Source: Sphaerospermopsis aphanizomenoides BCCUSP55 (GTDB lineage: Bacteria; Cyanobacteriota; Cyanobacteriia; Cyanobacteriales; Nostocaceae). Taken from it: DNA of 35,950 nt. The stretch is taken from NCBI RefSeq assembly GCF_001586785.1, contig NZ_LUFH02000062.1:1-35950 (forward strand), in the 5' to 3' direction. Positions within the stretch are counted from its first letter, which is position 1. Every line of letters starts with the position of its first letter. Under the pieces are notes generated by a model that was given only the letters and a program-made list of their open reading frames with translations, did no database searches and was not told the origin of the DNA. The position numbers and the translations under genes were made by a program. This document shows positions 1-6,470 of the stretch, piece after piece.

Positions 1-43
1 CCCCCCTACCCCCCTACCCTACCGGGGAATGGGGTTTTCAATG

Positions 44-66
44 CCTCTCCCCTACAAGGGGAGAGG
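44..66. repeat. GC-rich hairpin of intergenic repeat
   Basis: Ten-base arms CCTCTCCCCT (44-53) and AGGGGAGAGG (57-66) enclose a 3-nt loop. The first 25 bases of the window are C-rich CCCTACC-type repeats. A related segment with CCTCTCCCTGGAGGG lies near 14327, so this looks like a dispersed cyanobacterial intergenic element rather than a gene-specific signal. Confidence 0.6.
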
Positions 67-104
67 TTTGGAGAGGGGTTAGGACATGAGATAATATTTG
101 ATTG

Positions 105-142
105 ACAAAAAAGCAACCCAAAGCATTTTTAACTTGGGTTGC
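105..142 (-). terminator. Rho-independent terminator of psbA
   Basis: Arms GCAACCCAA (113-121) and TTGGGTTGC (134-142) form a 9-bp stem. Read on the minus strand, the stem is followed directly by a T-run (complement of 107-112). It lies about 45 bases past the psbA stop codon, so it should end the psbA transcript. Confidence 0.85.
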
Positions 143-188
143 CTACACTGTTTTTGAGGGCATGAGAACGAACTGAATTGAAAGTCAA

Positions 189-1271
189 TTAACCGTGAAT
201 AGCAGGAGCAACTAAAGCTACAGGTTGAATATCCCCAGCGGCTAAATCTAAGGGGAAGTTGTGAACGTTGCGTTCGTGCATTGTTTCAATTCCCAAGTTA
301 GCGCGGTTTAAAACATCAGCCCAAGTATTAACTACAGCACCTTGAGCATCAAGAATAGAATGGTGAAAGTTAAAACCATTGAGGTTAAAGGCAAAAGAGG
401 ATACACCCAAGGCTGCACACCAGATACCAATTACTGGCCAAGCACCTAATAAGAAGTGTAAAGCACGACTATTGTTAAAAGATGCGTATTGGAAAATCAA
501 TCTGCCGAAATAACCGTGAGCCGCAACAATATTATAGGTTTCTTCTTCTTGTCCGAATTTGTAACCTTGGTTTTGGGATTCAGTTTCAGTGGTTTCTCGC
601 ACTAAAGAGGAGGTAACTAAAGAACCGTGCATAGCAGAGAATAAAGCACCACCAAAGATACCAATTACTCCTAACATATGGAATGGGTGCATGAGAACGT
701 TGTGTTCTGCTTGCAGTACAAACATGAAGTTAAAAGTACCGCTAATCCCTAAAGGCAAACCGTCAGAGAAAGAACCTTGACCTATGGAGTAGACTAATAT
801 TACCGCCGTGGCAGCAGAAACAGGTGCGCTGTAGGCGATCGCAATCCAAGGACGCATCCCTAAGCGGTAAGATAATTCCCACTGACGACCCATGTAGCAG
901 AAAATACCAATCAGGAAGTGGAAAATAATTAATTGGTAAGGACCACCATTATATAACCACTCATCTAAAGTAGCGGCTTCCCAAATAGGATAAAAGTGCA
1001 AACCAATAGCATTGGAAGTAGGAACAACCGCAGCAGTAATAATGTTATTCCCGTAGAGTAAAGAACCGCTCACAGGTTCTCGAATACCATCTATATCTAC
1101 AGGTGGTGCGGCAATAAAAGCAATGACGAAACAAATGGTTGCTGTTAAAAGTGTAGGAATCATCAGTACACCAAACCAACCTATGTACATCCGGTTGTTA
1201 GTGCTGGTAATCCAATTACAAAATTTATCCCAAAGATTGTTACTTTGGCTTTGTTGCAAAGAAATAGTCAT
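189..1271 (-). CDS. psbA: Photosystem II D1 protein, low-oxygen D1' type
   Basis: D1 carries P680, pheophytin, QB and most ligands of the oxygen-evolving Mn4CaO5 cluster in the thylakoid membrane. The protein is 360 aa, the normal length. Seen: Tyr161 (YZ), D170, E189, H190, H198, H215, S264, H272, H332, E333, D342 and A344 (mature C-terminus) are all kept, so it should make a water-splitting PSII. It differs from standard D1 at the three diagnostic D1' positions: Ala80 (not Gly), Ile158 (not Phe; D1' usually has Leu) and Ala286 (not Thr). Residue 130 is Gln, and there are further oddities (Cys285, Ala144, Ser162). D1' genes are known to be induced in micro-oxic conditions. The gene is single, has its own terminator at 105-142, and its promoter carries a palindrome shared with the sulfur operon at 1959. 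Confidence 0.97.
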   Translation of the reverse strand: MTISLQQSQSNNLWDKFCNWITSTNNRMYIGWFGVLMIPTLLTATICFVIAFIAAPPVDIDGIREPVSGSLLYGNNIITAAVVPTSNAIGLHFYPIWEAATLDEWLYNGGPYQLIIFHFLIGIFCYMGRQWELSYRLGMRPWIAIAYSAPVSAATAVILVYSIGQGSFSDGLPLGISGTFNFMFVLQAEHNVLMHPFHMLGVIGIFGGALFSAMHGSLVTSSLVRETTETESQNQGYKFGQEEETYNIVAAHGYFGRLIFQYASFNNSRALHFLLGAWPVIGIWCAALGVSSFAFNLNGFNFHHSILDAQGAVVNTWADVLNRANLGIETMHERNVHNFPLDLAAGDIQPVALVAPAIHG

Positions 1272-1328
1272 AATTTTTAATTCCGAGGTTAATCGTTGTT
1301 CAAGGCAAGTTAACCTTATGTCTTTTTA

Positions 1329-1357
1329 TTTAACTATATGGTTATATAGTTTGTCAA
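1329..1357 (-). promoter_or_regulatory. psbA' promoter with palindromic operator
   Basis: On the minus strand a perfect -35 hexamer TTGACA occupies 1357-1352. Immediately downstream lies the palindrome ACTATAT-N4-ATATAGT (1333-1350), which fills the spacer and reaches the -10 region (candidates TAAATA or TTAAAT near 1327-1333). An operator in this position would block RNA polymerase, which fits a repressor lifted under a particular condition. The same arm sequence recurs at 1900-1909. Confidence 0.65.
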
Positions 1358-1482
1358 GTAGATTTTCATATCATTTTTAAATTATTTTTCTAGCCAGGGT
1401 GATAAACGGTGTGTAATCTAGGCTGGGCTTGACTTTCACTTGCATGACTGTAGAAAAGAAGAGAATTAATTTTAGCGATCGC

Positions 1483-1680
1483 TCATGGGTTTTTGAGCGC
1501 ATCCATTGCCTGAAAGGCTTGCCCTGCCAAGAACTGCCAGGTTTTTCCGTGCTGCTCTTTTAAAGATTGTCGGGACTGGTAAACTACCTGTCCTGGTGCT
1601 TCTTCTAGTTGTTGAATTGTTGCCCCAGCATTAGTAGCTGTAAATATTCCTAATAGCAGAAATATCCACAATATCAACAC
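1483..1680 (-). CDS. Small secreted-type hypothetical protein
   Basis: About 62-65 aa. The N-terminus (LILWIFLLLGIFTATNAGA) looks like a signal peptide or single membrane anchor, followed by a soluble part with EEAPGQVVYQSRQSLKEQHGKTWQ. I recall similar short 'PGQ..YQSRQ.LKDQHG..WQ' proteins in cyanobacteria but no function. The most upstream start is GTG at 1680, which touches its own GGGAG. A TTG three codons on (1671) has better spacing, so the true start is uncertain. It lies between the divergent psbA' and sulfur-operon promoters. The C-terminus is abrupt and could be a truncation. Confidence 0.5.
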   Translation of the reverse strand: MLILWIFLLLGIFTATNAGATIQQLEEAPGQVVYQSRQSLKEQHGKTWQFLAGQAFQAMDALKNP

Positions 1681-1738
1681 TCCCAGTAGTAATATAGGAA
1701 TCTGGTTTGATATCTGAAATTATCTATGTAGGCAGGCA

Positions 1739-1765
1739 AGAGGCAAAAGGCAAAAGGCAAAAGGG
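1739..1765. repeat. Heptamer tandem repeat (AGGCAAA)n
   Basis: About three and a half copies of a 7-bp unit AGGCAAA/AGGCAAG. It is one of many 7-bp arrays in this window and a typical short tandem repeat of heterocystous cyanobacteria. The ORF across it (1707-1889) is not credible. Confidence 0.7.
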
Positions 1766-1886
1766 TTTCAGAGAATTTAGGTATACGGAGTTTTTTTCAA
1801 AAATCAAATATGAGTCCTATATTTGGGGAAATTTTTGTGATTTCCTGGGCAGATTATTTTTTCGGACATTTGTTTTGTCTCTCCAC

Positions 1887-1915
1887 TAGACATTTTATTA
1901 CTATATAGTTATATT
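1887..1915 (+). promoter_or_regulatory. Promoter of the sulfur operon with palindromic operator
   Basis: A -35 TAGACA (1887-1892) and a -10 TATATT (1910-1915) are separated by exactly 17 bp. The perfect 10-bp palindrome ACTATATAGT (1900-1909) fills the end of the spacer, an ideal repressor site. An SD GGAG (1946-1949) precedes ATG 1959. The palindrome shares the ACTATAT arm and N4 spacing with the psbA' promoter. In other bacteria ArsR-type repressors (BigR/SqrR) control persulfide dioxygenase genes; no such regulator gene is in the window. Confidence 0.65.
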
Positions 1916-1958
1916 ATAGATAAAAGATGAAAATAAAATCTATCGGGAGTCAGGCATT

Positions 1959-2651
1959 ATGTTATTTCGCCAACTGTTCGACCCAGAAACAAGTACATAT
2001 ACTTATTTAATTGCTGACAGGGTGACGAAAGAAGCGATTTTAGTTGATCCGGTTTTGGAACAGGTGGAACGCGATCGCACTTTACTTCAAGAACTGGGAC
2101 TAACGCTGAAATACTGTTTAGAAACCCATATCCACGCTGACCATATCACTGGAACGGGTAAACTCCGGGAAACCACAGGTTGTTTAGGGGTTGTCCCAGA
2201 AAACGCCCATGCTGCTTGTGCAGACAGGTTTATTAAGGATGGGGAAGTATTGGAATTAGGCAGTGTGAGAGTAGAGACCATTCAAACTCACGGTCATACT
2301 GACAGCCATAATGCTTATCTGGTCAATGGTACGCATCTATTCACAGGAGATGCGTTGTTGATTCGTGGTTGTGGTAGAACCGATTTCCAAAGCGGGAATG
2401 CAGGTGCAATGTACGATGATATTACGCAAAAGCTGTTTACTTTACCTGATGAAACTTTAGTTTATCCTGGTCACGACTATAAAGGTTTGACTGTTTCTAC
2501 TATTGGGGAAGAAAAGCAGTTTAATTCCCGGTTGGTAGGACGCACCCGTGATGAGTTTATTACTTTAATGGCGAATCTTAATTTGCCTAATCCGAAAAAG
2601 ATTATGGAAGCTGTACCGGCTAATCAGCGTTGTGGTGATGTTGCTGCTTAA
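1959..2651 (+). CDS. Persulfide dioxygenase (ETHE1/Blh-type MBL-fold)
   Basis: A metallo-beta-lactamase-fold non-haem iron enzyme that oxidises glutathione persulfide to sulfite (EC 1.13.11.18), probably cytoplasmic. The protein is 230 aa, the size of bacterial persulfide dioxygenases. Seen: the THIHADH motif (H57, H59, D61, H62), HGHTDSH (H113), the TGD motif (D131), the ETHE1-type signature GCGRTDFQSG (137-146), and YPGHDYKG (H172). By family homology H57, H113 and D131 bind the iron. It is the first gene of an operon: a rhodanese-DUF2892 gene follows after 70 bp, and a TauE-type exporter overlaps that. Together these would oxidise persulfide, shuttle sulfane sulfur and expel sulfite. The GCGRTDFQ signature separates it from glyoxalase II. 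Confidence 0.9.
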   Translation: MLFRQLFDPETSTYTYLIADRVTKEAILVDPVLEQVERDRTLLQELGLTLKYCLETHIHADHITGTGKLRETTGCLGVVPENAHAACADRFIKDGEVLELGSVRVETIQTHGHTDSHNAYLVNGTHLFTGDALLIRGCGRTDFQSGNAGAMYDDITQKLFTLPDETLVYPGHDYKGLTVSTIGEEKQFNSRLVGRTRDEFITLMANLNLPNPKKIMEAVPANQRCGDVAA

Positions 2652-2721
2652 GATTTTGGCTCACGCAGAGACACAGAGAAAGAGAGAAAGAGAGAAACAA
2701 GAGAATTGAGGAGAGGATTTT

Positions 2722-3267
2722 ATGACTACTTCCGGGTTGAAGACTTTGCAAACTATTGATGCTCAAACTCTTAAGCAGTTACTTGAGGAAGAAACTGTGA
2801 CGCTGATTGATGTGCGAGAACCTGGTGAGTATGCAGGGGAACATATTCCTGGTGCAAGATTGGTTTCTCTTTCTCAGTTTGATCCGCGTAAAGTTCCTCA
2901 AGATGAAAGTACAACTGTGGTTCTTTACTGTCGTTCTGGGAATCGCTCGAAAATGGCTGCTCAAAAGTTATTTGATGCGGGTTTTAATAGTGTCACTCAT
3001 TTAGATTCGGGGTTGGGTGCATGGAAAGCAGCAGGTTATCTAACAAAAATTAACCACAATGCACCAATTAGTTTAATGCGTCAGGTGCAAATTGTCGCTG
3101 GTTCTTTGGTGTTTACAGGGACGGTACTGGGTGCTTTTGTTTCTCCCTGGTTTTTGATTCTCAGTGGTTTTGTGGGTGCAGGTTTAATGTTTGCAGGTAT
3201 TACCGATACTTGTATGTTGGCAAGGCTGTTGGCAAAGCTACCTTATAATCAACGGAGCGGTGTATGA
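2722..3267 (+). CDS. Rhodanese domain fused to DUF2892 membrane domain
   Basis: A sulfurtransferase of 181 aa. Residues about 10-108 are a rhodanese domain with IDVREPGEYAGEHIPGA and the active-site loop CRSGNRS (catalytic Cys70). Residues about 118-165 are a DUF2892 region with two membrane helices, so the enzyme is anchored at the membrane as in YgaP-type proteins. A strong SD (GAGGAGAGG, about 2709-2717) precedes ATG 2722. The stop overlaps the next start by 4 bp (ATGA), indicating translational coupling to the exporter. With the upstream dioxygenase, it probably moves sulfane sulfur between glutathione persulfide and sulfite/thiosulfate. The direction of the reaction cannot be read from sequence. 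Confidence 0.9.
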   Translation: MTTSGLKTLQTIDAQTLKQLLEEETVTLIDVREPGEYAGEHIPGARLVSLSQFDPRKVPQDESTTVVLYCRSGNRSKMAAQKLFDAGFNSVTHLDSGLGAWKAAGYLTKINHNAPISLMRQVQIVAGSLVFTGTVLGAFVSPWFLILSGFVGAGLMFAGITDTCMLARLLAKLPYNQRSGV

Positions 3268-4118
3268 CGTGGGTGATTGGTCATTTACTGGCTGCCTGTA
3301 TTGGGTTAAGCTTGGGTTTAATTGGTGGTGGTGGTTCAGTGTTAGCGTTGCCGATTTTGGTTTATGTGATGGGTGTACCGCCAAAATCTGCGATCGCTAT
3401 GACTCTGGTAATTGTCGGTACTGTGAGTATACTGGGCTTGATACCCCACTGGCGAGCTAAAAATGTCCGCTTCAAGACTGCTTTGATCTTCGGTTCGACA
3501 ACGATGATCGGGGCATTTCTAGGGGCTAAAATTGCTACCCTGCCAATTGTTACCGACTCTGTGCAAATGATGCTGTTTGCCGTGACAATGTTTTTGGCGG
3601 CAGTATTTATGATTCGTCGTAGTTCTCAGTCTGTGATGACAGAGGAAGATTTGGCACTTTATCCCCAACCAGTTTGTAAGTATTGTTGGTTGTGGTTAAT
3701 GACAGAAGGTTTGGGTGTGGGGGTGTTAACGGGGTTAGTTGGTGTGGGTGGTGGGTTTGCGATCGTTCCGGCTTTGGTATTGTTAGGAAAAGTACCGATG
3801 AAAAAGGCGATCGGCACATCTTTACTTATCATTATCTTTAATTCCGTTACAGGCTTTTTGGGTTATCTGGGAAACGTTTCCCTGGATTGGAATTTGATGT
3901 TTTCTTTTATTATTGCTGCTAGTTTGGGAACAGTTCCCGGTGCGTATTTTGCTCAATATGTGCCAGCGCAAAAACTGCAAAAAACCTTTGGTTATTTTCT
4001 GTTAGCAGTTGCGGCTGTGGTGTTGGTGCAGAATCACAATACTCATCAATCTTCTAAGGTGTCATATCATAATTCGGCGAAGATGGTAGCACGGAGTTTT
4101 AGGGCTAAGGTGTATTGA
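3264..4118 (+). CDS. TauE/SafE-family sulfite/anion exporter
   Basis: A 284-aa polytopic inner-membrane protein with about eight hydrophobic segments in two similar halves. Each half starts with a glycine-rich loop (GLSLGLIGGGGSVLALPILVY near residue 20; GVLTGLVGVGGGFAIVPAL near 155), the hallmark of the TauE/SafE (DUF81) family. The family exports sulfite, sulfoacetate and related anions. Its start overlaps the rhodanese stop (ATGA 3264-3267). Placement behind a sulfite-producing dioxygenase makes sulfite the likely substrate. A HIP1 site lies within it near 3391, as expected of a resident gene. Confidence 0.88.
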   Translation: MTWVIGHLLAACIGLSLGLIGGGGSVLALPILVYVMGVPPKSAIAMTLVIVGTVSILGLIPHWRAKNVRFKTALIFGSTTMIGAFLGAKIATLPIVTDSVQMMLFAVTMFLAAVFMIRRSSQSVMTEEDLALYPQPVCKYCWLWLMTEGLGVGVLTGLVGVGGGFAIVPALVLLGKVPMKKAIGTSLLIIIFNSVTGFLGYLGNVSLDWNLMFSFIIAASLGTVPGAYFAQYVPAQKLQKTFGYFLLAVAAVVLVQNHNTHQSSKVSYHNSAKMVARSFRAKVY

Positions 4119-4311
4119 GGTTTTCTAGCCGATTTTGGAATTTCCCCAGTTTTCAGAGAGACATTGAACCCAAGAAATAGGTACAGAAATTACATCCCAC
4201 ATTCCGCACTTCGGTTTGTAATATACAAAGACTACAAAAATTGGGGTTAATGGTCGTTGAATAGCGAACTGCTTGCAGCAGCGCTTCGCTATCGCCAAAG
4301 GTCTGTAGTTT

Positions 4312-4373
4312 ATACGTTTAAATACTGAAGTATGTCAACATTTTTTGTAAAAATAATTGAAGTATAAACGTAT
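4312..4373. repeat. Imperfect inverted repeat before orphan ORF
   Basis: ATACGTTTAAATACT (about 4312-4326) is nearly complementary to AGTATAAACGTAT (4361-4373), ending just before the orphan ORF at 4385. Just upstream (4258-4300) is a G+C-rich hairpin-like stretch, GCGCTTCGCTATCGCC, typical of dispersed cyanobacterial repeats. Whether this is an end of a lost mobile element or an operator is not clear. Apart from these, 4119-4384 holds nothing recognisable. Confidence 0.4.
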
Positions 4374-4384
4374 GACATTTTGAA

Positions 4385-4822
4385 GTGCGGAAAGCCGGTT
4401 CTAACACCGCAGCCTATTTATATCCTGAACTAAAGGAAGATATAGATTTAACAAGACTGACTCATATTTTTCGTTGGTTAAATCCAGAAATGGATGAAAA
4501 TACTGTTTATCAGCAGCAACGTAAAAATTTATTCAAAATTGCCTATAAACCAGATGAGTGGAAAGATTCTTTACCTAAAGCTGTTTGGAAACATATTCAA
4601 TTCAAAGGTTATCCAGGGACATTTTTAGAATTACCTAAAGTAATGGAAAAAATGGAAATTTTTGTAGAAACCCATCAACGGATTAAAGGTTATCGCATAG
4701 AAATAGAATCAATGATGAAATTAGGTGTGAGTTTTGTTGAATGGCAAAAATTAACATATTCAGAAGTAAGTAAAAAACCTGTAGAAGAATCTCAAGTAAT
4801 TTATCTTCTTCCTGCTAATTAG
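4385..4822 (+). CDS. Orphan hypothetical protein, probably 5'-truncated
   Basis: 145 aa, not recognised. It is mostly polar and basic-acidic mixed, with no membrane segment or known catalytic motif (visible: DLTRLTHIFRWLNPEMDENTVYQQQ, then VWKHIQFKGYPGTFLELPKVMEKM). The only start is GTG 4385, with no SD, and the frame is closed by TGA at 4373, so the original N-terminus is probably lost. Its 3' end overlaps by 8 bp the 3' end of an opposing truncated DUF4926-like gene. Both partners of this junction look broken, which points to an old rearrangement. There is no HIP1 site in the surrounding 2.3 kb. Confidence 0.5.
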   Translation: MRKAGSNTAAYLYPELKEDIDLTRLTHIFRWLNPEMDENTVYQQQRKNLFKIAYKPDEWKDSLPKAVWKHIQFKGYPGTFLELPKVMEKMEIFVETHQRIKGYRIEIESMMKLGVSFVEWQKLTYSEVSKKPVEESQVIYLLPAN

Positions 4823-4943
4823 TTAAGCATAGATATCTAAATATGAGATGATCCAAAACAACCCCCCTATTACCAGCTTTGACAAGGGTGTTAGGAACAT
4901 CTTGTTTTAGTTCTACCCATTTAAATAGGGTAGCTATTTTCAT
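4815..4943 (-). pseudogene. Truncated DUF4926-like small protein
   Basis: Forty-two codons: ATG at 4943, TAG at 4817-4815. The translation MKIATLFKWVELKQDVPN...VKAGNRGVVLD matches the start of DUF4926 proteins ('L..VVLTRDLPE.GLKAGDRGTVVEV'), which usually run to 60-75 aa. After VVLD the match stops and an unrelated tail runs to a stop at the edge of the orphan ORF, so the C-terminal half seems lost. It starts 4 bp after the stop of the 169-aa gene, so it would be the last gene of the minus-strand cluster. DUF4926 proteins often sit in small two-gene modules of toxin-antitoxin style; their role is unknown. Confidence 0.5.
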
Positions 4944-4947
4944 GGTT

Positions 4948-5457
4948 TTAAGTCTGGAGAGCCATTGATGTATGATAAACTTCTCCTTTATAGGGTTGCC
5001 AAATATAACCAGAACTAAATTCTTGGAAACCTGATAATGTTTCTAATCCCTGTATTAGTTCTGTAGATAAAACTAATCCGGGAATAGATAAATTAGGTAA
5101 GTCTTCTATAAGTTCACTATAGGTTCTAAATTCATCAACTTCTACACCAACTAAAGCATAGCGAAATTTAATATGGGGGAACTTACTAAAAGAACTTAGA
5201 TCACTGTAGAGCGAAAAACCTAATTCTGTCATTAGATTAGCATTGTCAGGATTATCTATCCCCACGCAACTAATATTATCTGAGCAAACCCGACACCACC
5301 AGTTATTTTCTATATCTTGAAAAGTGTCTACGCTAAGTTGACATTTAGTATTTATTATATACCTTATCCCTGTCCACTGCGTTTCAAAATGAAGAGCTAA
5401 AACCTCAGCACTCGTTTTATCACCACATTCTGCTGATAAACCAAATATCCAAGCCAT
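4948..5457 (-). CDS. Hypothetical protein in RHH-led cluster
   Basis: 169 aa, function not recognised. It has four cysteines in the first third (C11, and a possible pair in WWCRVCSDNISCVG), an acidic middle (ALVGVEVDEFRTYSELIEDLP) and a C-terminal GFQEFSSGYIWQPYKGEVYHTS. There is no membrane segment. It lies 26 bp after the 148-aa gene and 4 bp before the DUF4926-like remnant, so all are probably one transcript under the RHH regulator. The C-x-x-C pair could bind metal, but that is a guess. Confidence 0.65.
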   Translation of the reverse strand: MAWIFGLSAECGDKTSAEVLALHFETQWTGIRYIINTKCQLSVDTFQDIENNWWCRVCSDNISCVGIDNPDNANLMTELGFSLYSDLSSFSKFPHIKFRYALVGVEVDEFRTYSELIEDLPNLSIPGLVLSTELIQGLETLSGFQEFSSGYIWQPYKGEVYHTSMALQT

Positions 5458-5483
5458 ATTTATAGACTCCTATAGTTATAATT

Positions 5484-5930
5484 TTAATCAACTCTTTGCC
5501 AATATTTTTGGGTATTTGCTAAGGCTAATTCGTATTTTTCTAATAACATTGTAACTCTTGGTAAAATACTAACGTGAGTTGGACTATCCTGAATAGCTTG
5601 TAAATCTCCATTAATATTAATGTCATCAATTTCCCATAAAGGATCTTTGCCAATTCCACCAAATTTAGCTGGTTTGCGAGTTGCTGGTAAACTTTCAATT
5701 GATAGAGAAACAGACATTCCTTTTGTATCTTTAATAGCAACAGCAACCAATTCTCCGCGAAATTCACGTTCTGACTCTGGTAATAAATAGCCTTGCTGAT
5801 CCAGATAACCTAAAGGCATTTCTTCAACATTTATATCAATACCTATTCTAACTCCTAATAGTCTGGCAGAGCGACCGATTTTGGGCTGACCATTTTCATC
5901 CATCATACCTCTATAGTAGAGTTTTACCAT
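5484..5930 (-). CDS. Hypothetical protein in RHH-led cluster
   Basis: 148 aa, not recognised. It starts MVKLYYRGMMDENGQPKIGRSARLLGVR, then beta-rich segments including a REFRGELVAVAIKDTKGMSVSLSIESLPA stretch, and ends in a helix rich in Leu/Glu. There is no signal peptide or membrane helix. It begins 27 bp after the RHH gene stop and ends 26 bp before the next gene, consistent with one operon. The compact, soluble, lineage-restricted look suits a toxin-like or accessory protein, but no motif supports a named function. Confidence 0.65.
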   Translation of the reverse strand: MVKLYYRGMMDENGQPKIGRSARLLGVRIGIDINVEEMPLGYLDQQGYLLPESEREFRGELVAVAIKDTKGMSVSLSIESLPATRKPAKFGGIGKDPLWEIDDININGDLQAIQDSPTHVSILPRVTMLLEKYELALANTQKYWQRVD

Positions 5931-5957
5931 TGTTTAATATTACAAAGATTGCATTTA

Positions 5958-6110
5958 TTATCTTTTCTGCTGTTGTTGTTGACGGTTAGCTAGTGCTTCC
6001 CCTAGTAAAATGGCGGCCATTTGGCTTTTGGTTCTTTGTTCTTTTTTGGCAATTTCTTCTAATGCTTGCCATGTTTCATCAGGAATTATGGCGTTAAGTT
6101 TTTTACTCAT
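5958..6110 (-). CDS. Ribbon-helix-helix (CopG-like) DNA-binding protein
   Basis: Fifty aa, read directly from the minus strand (ATG 6110, TAA 5958). The translation begins MSKKLNAIIPDETWQALEEI and continues AKKEQRTKSQMAAILLGEALANRQ before a poly-Gln end. This is a typical ribbon-helix-helix pattern: a short beta strand (KKLNAIIP), helix A (DETWQALEEIAKKEQ), a turn (RTKS), and helix B (QMAAILLGEALANR). Such proteins are dimeric repressors, often antitoxins. It heads a four-gene minus-strand cluster (5958 down to 4815). A 13-bp imperfect palindrome 32 bp upstream of its start is the obvious autoregulatory site. Confidence 0.75.
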   Translation of the reverse strand: MSKKLNAIIPDETWQALEEIAKKEQRTKSQMAAILLGEALANRQQQQQKR

Positions 6111-6141
6111 TGATTGATAAGAGATATATAGGTTATGAATT

Positions 6142-6171
6142 CACCATATCATCATATCTGATGACATGATG
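6142..6171 (-). promoter_or_regulatory. Probable RHH operator
   Basis: CACCATATCATCA (6142-6154) and TGATGACATGATG (6159-6171) form an inverted repeat, 11 of 13 pairs matched, around TATC. It also contains direct TGATG repeats, the kind of spaced short repeats bound by ribbon-helix-helix dimers. It lies 32 bp upstream of the RHH start codon. The rest of 6172-6470 is AT-rich leader of the downstream plus-strand gene, with no clear promoter hexamers recognised. Confidence 0.5.
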
Positions 6172-6470
6172 TGATGTTAGAGTTATAGAAATAAAAATTT
6201 ACAACTAATACTGACGGTGTGAAGATGTACATTATTACCCCGTCATCTTTGAATTAAAACTTTTCATCTGGCTGTAGGCTACCGCAAAAGCATAAAATTT
6301 TTCTAAATTGTTGCGTAAATCCTACCACTACCACAGATTTTTGTTAAAATCGAAATACTCAATTAAATCAATATATTCCAGGCTTTTCCCCGACAAAATT
6401 GGGCTGTTTTCAATAATAAAAAAACATAAAAATTAAAAAAAATTATTACTTCAATATTTGAGGTATCAAA

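Noticed and set aside
189-1271. Possibility that this psbA is a chlorophyll f synthase (ChlF, super-rogue D1)
   Set aside because: D170, E189, H332, E333, D342 and A344 are all present; ChlF lacks Mn-cluster ligands.
1707-1889. Plus-strand 60-aa ORF before the sulfur operon
   Set aside because: It spans a heptamer array and the -35 region of the next promoter; no SD and no protein-like pattern.
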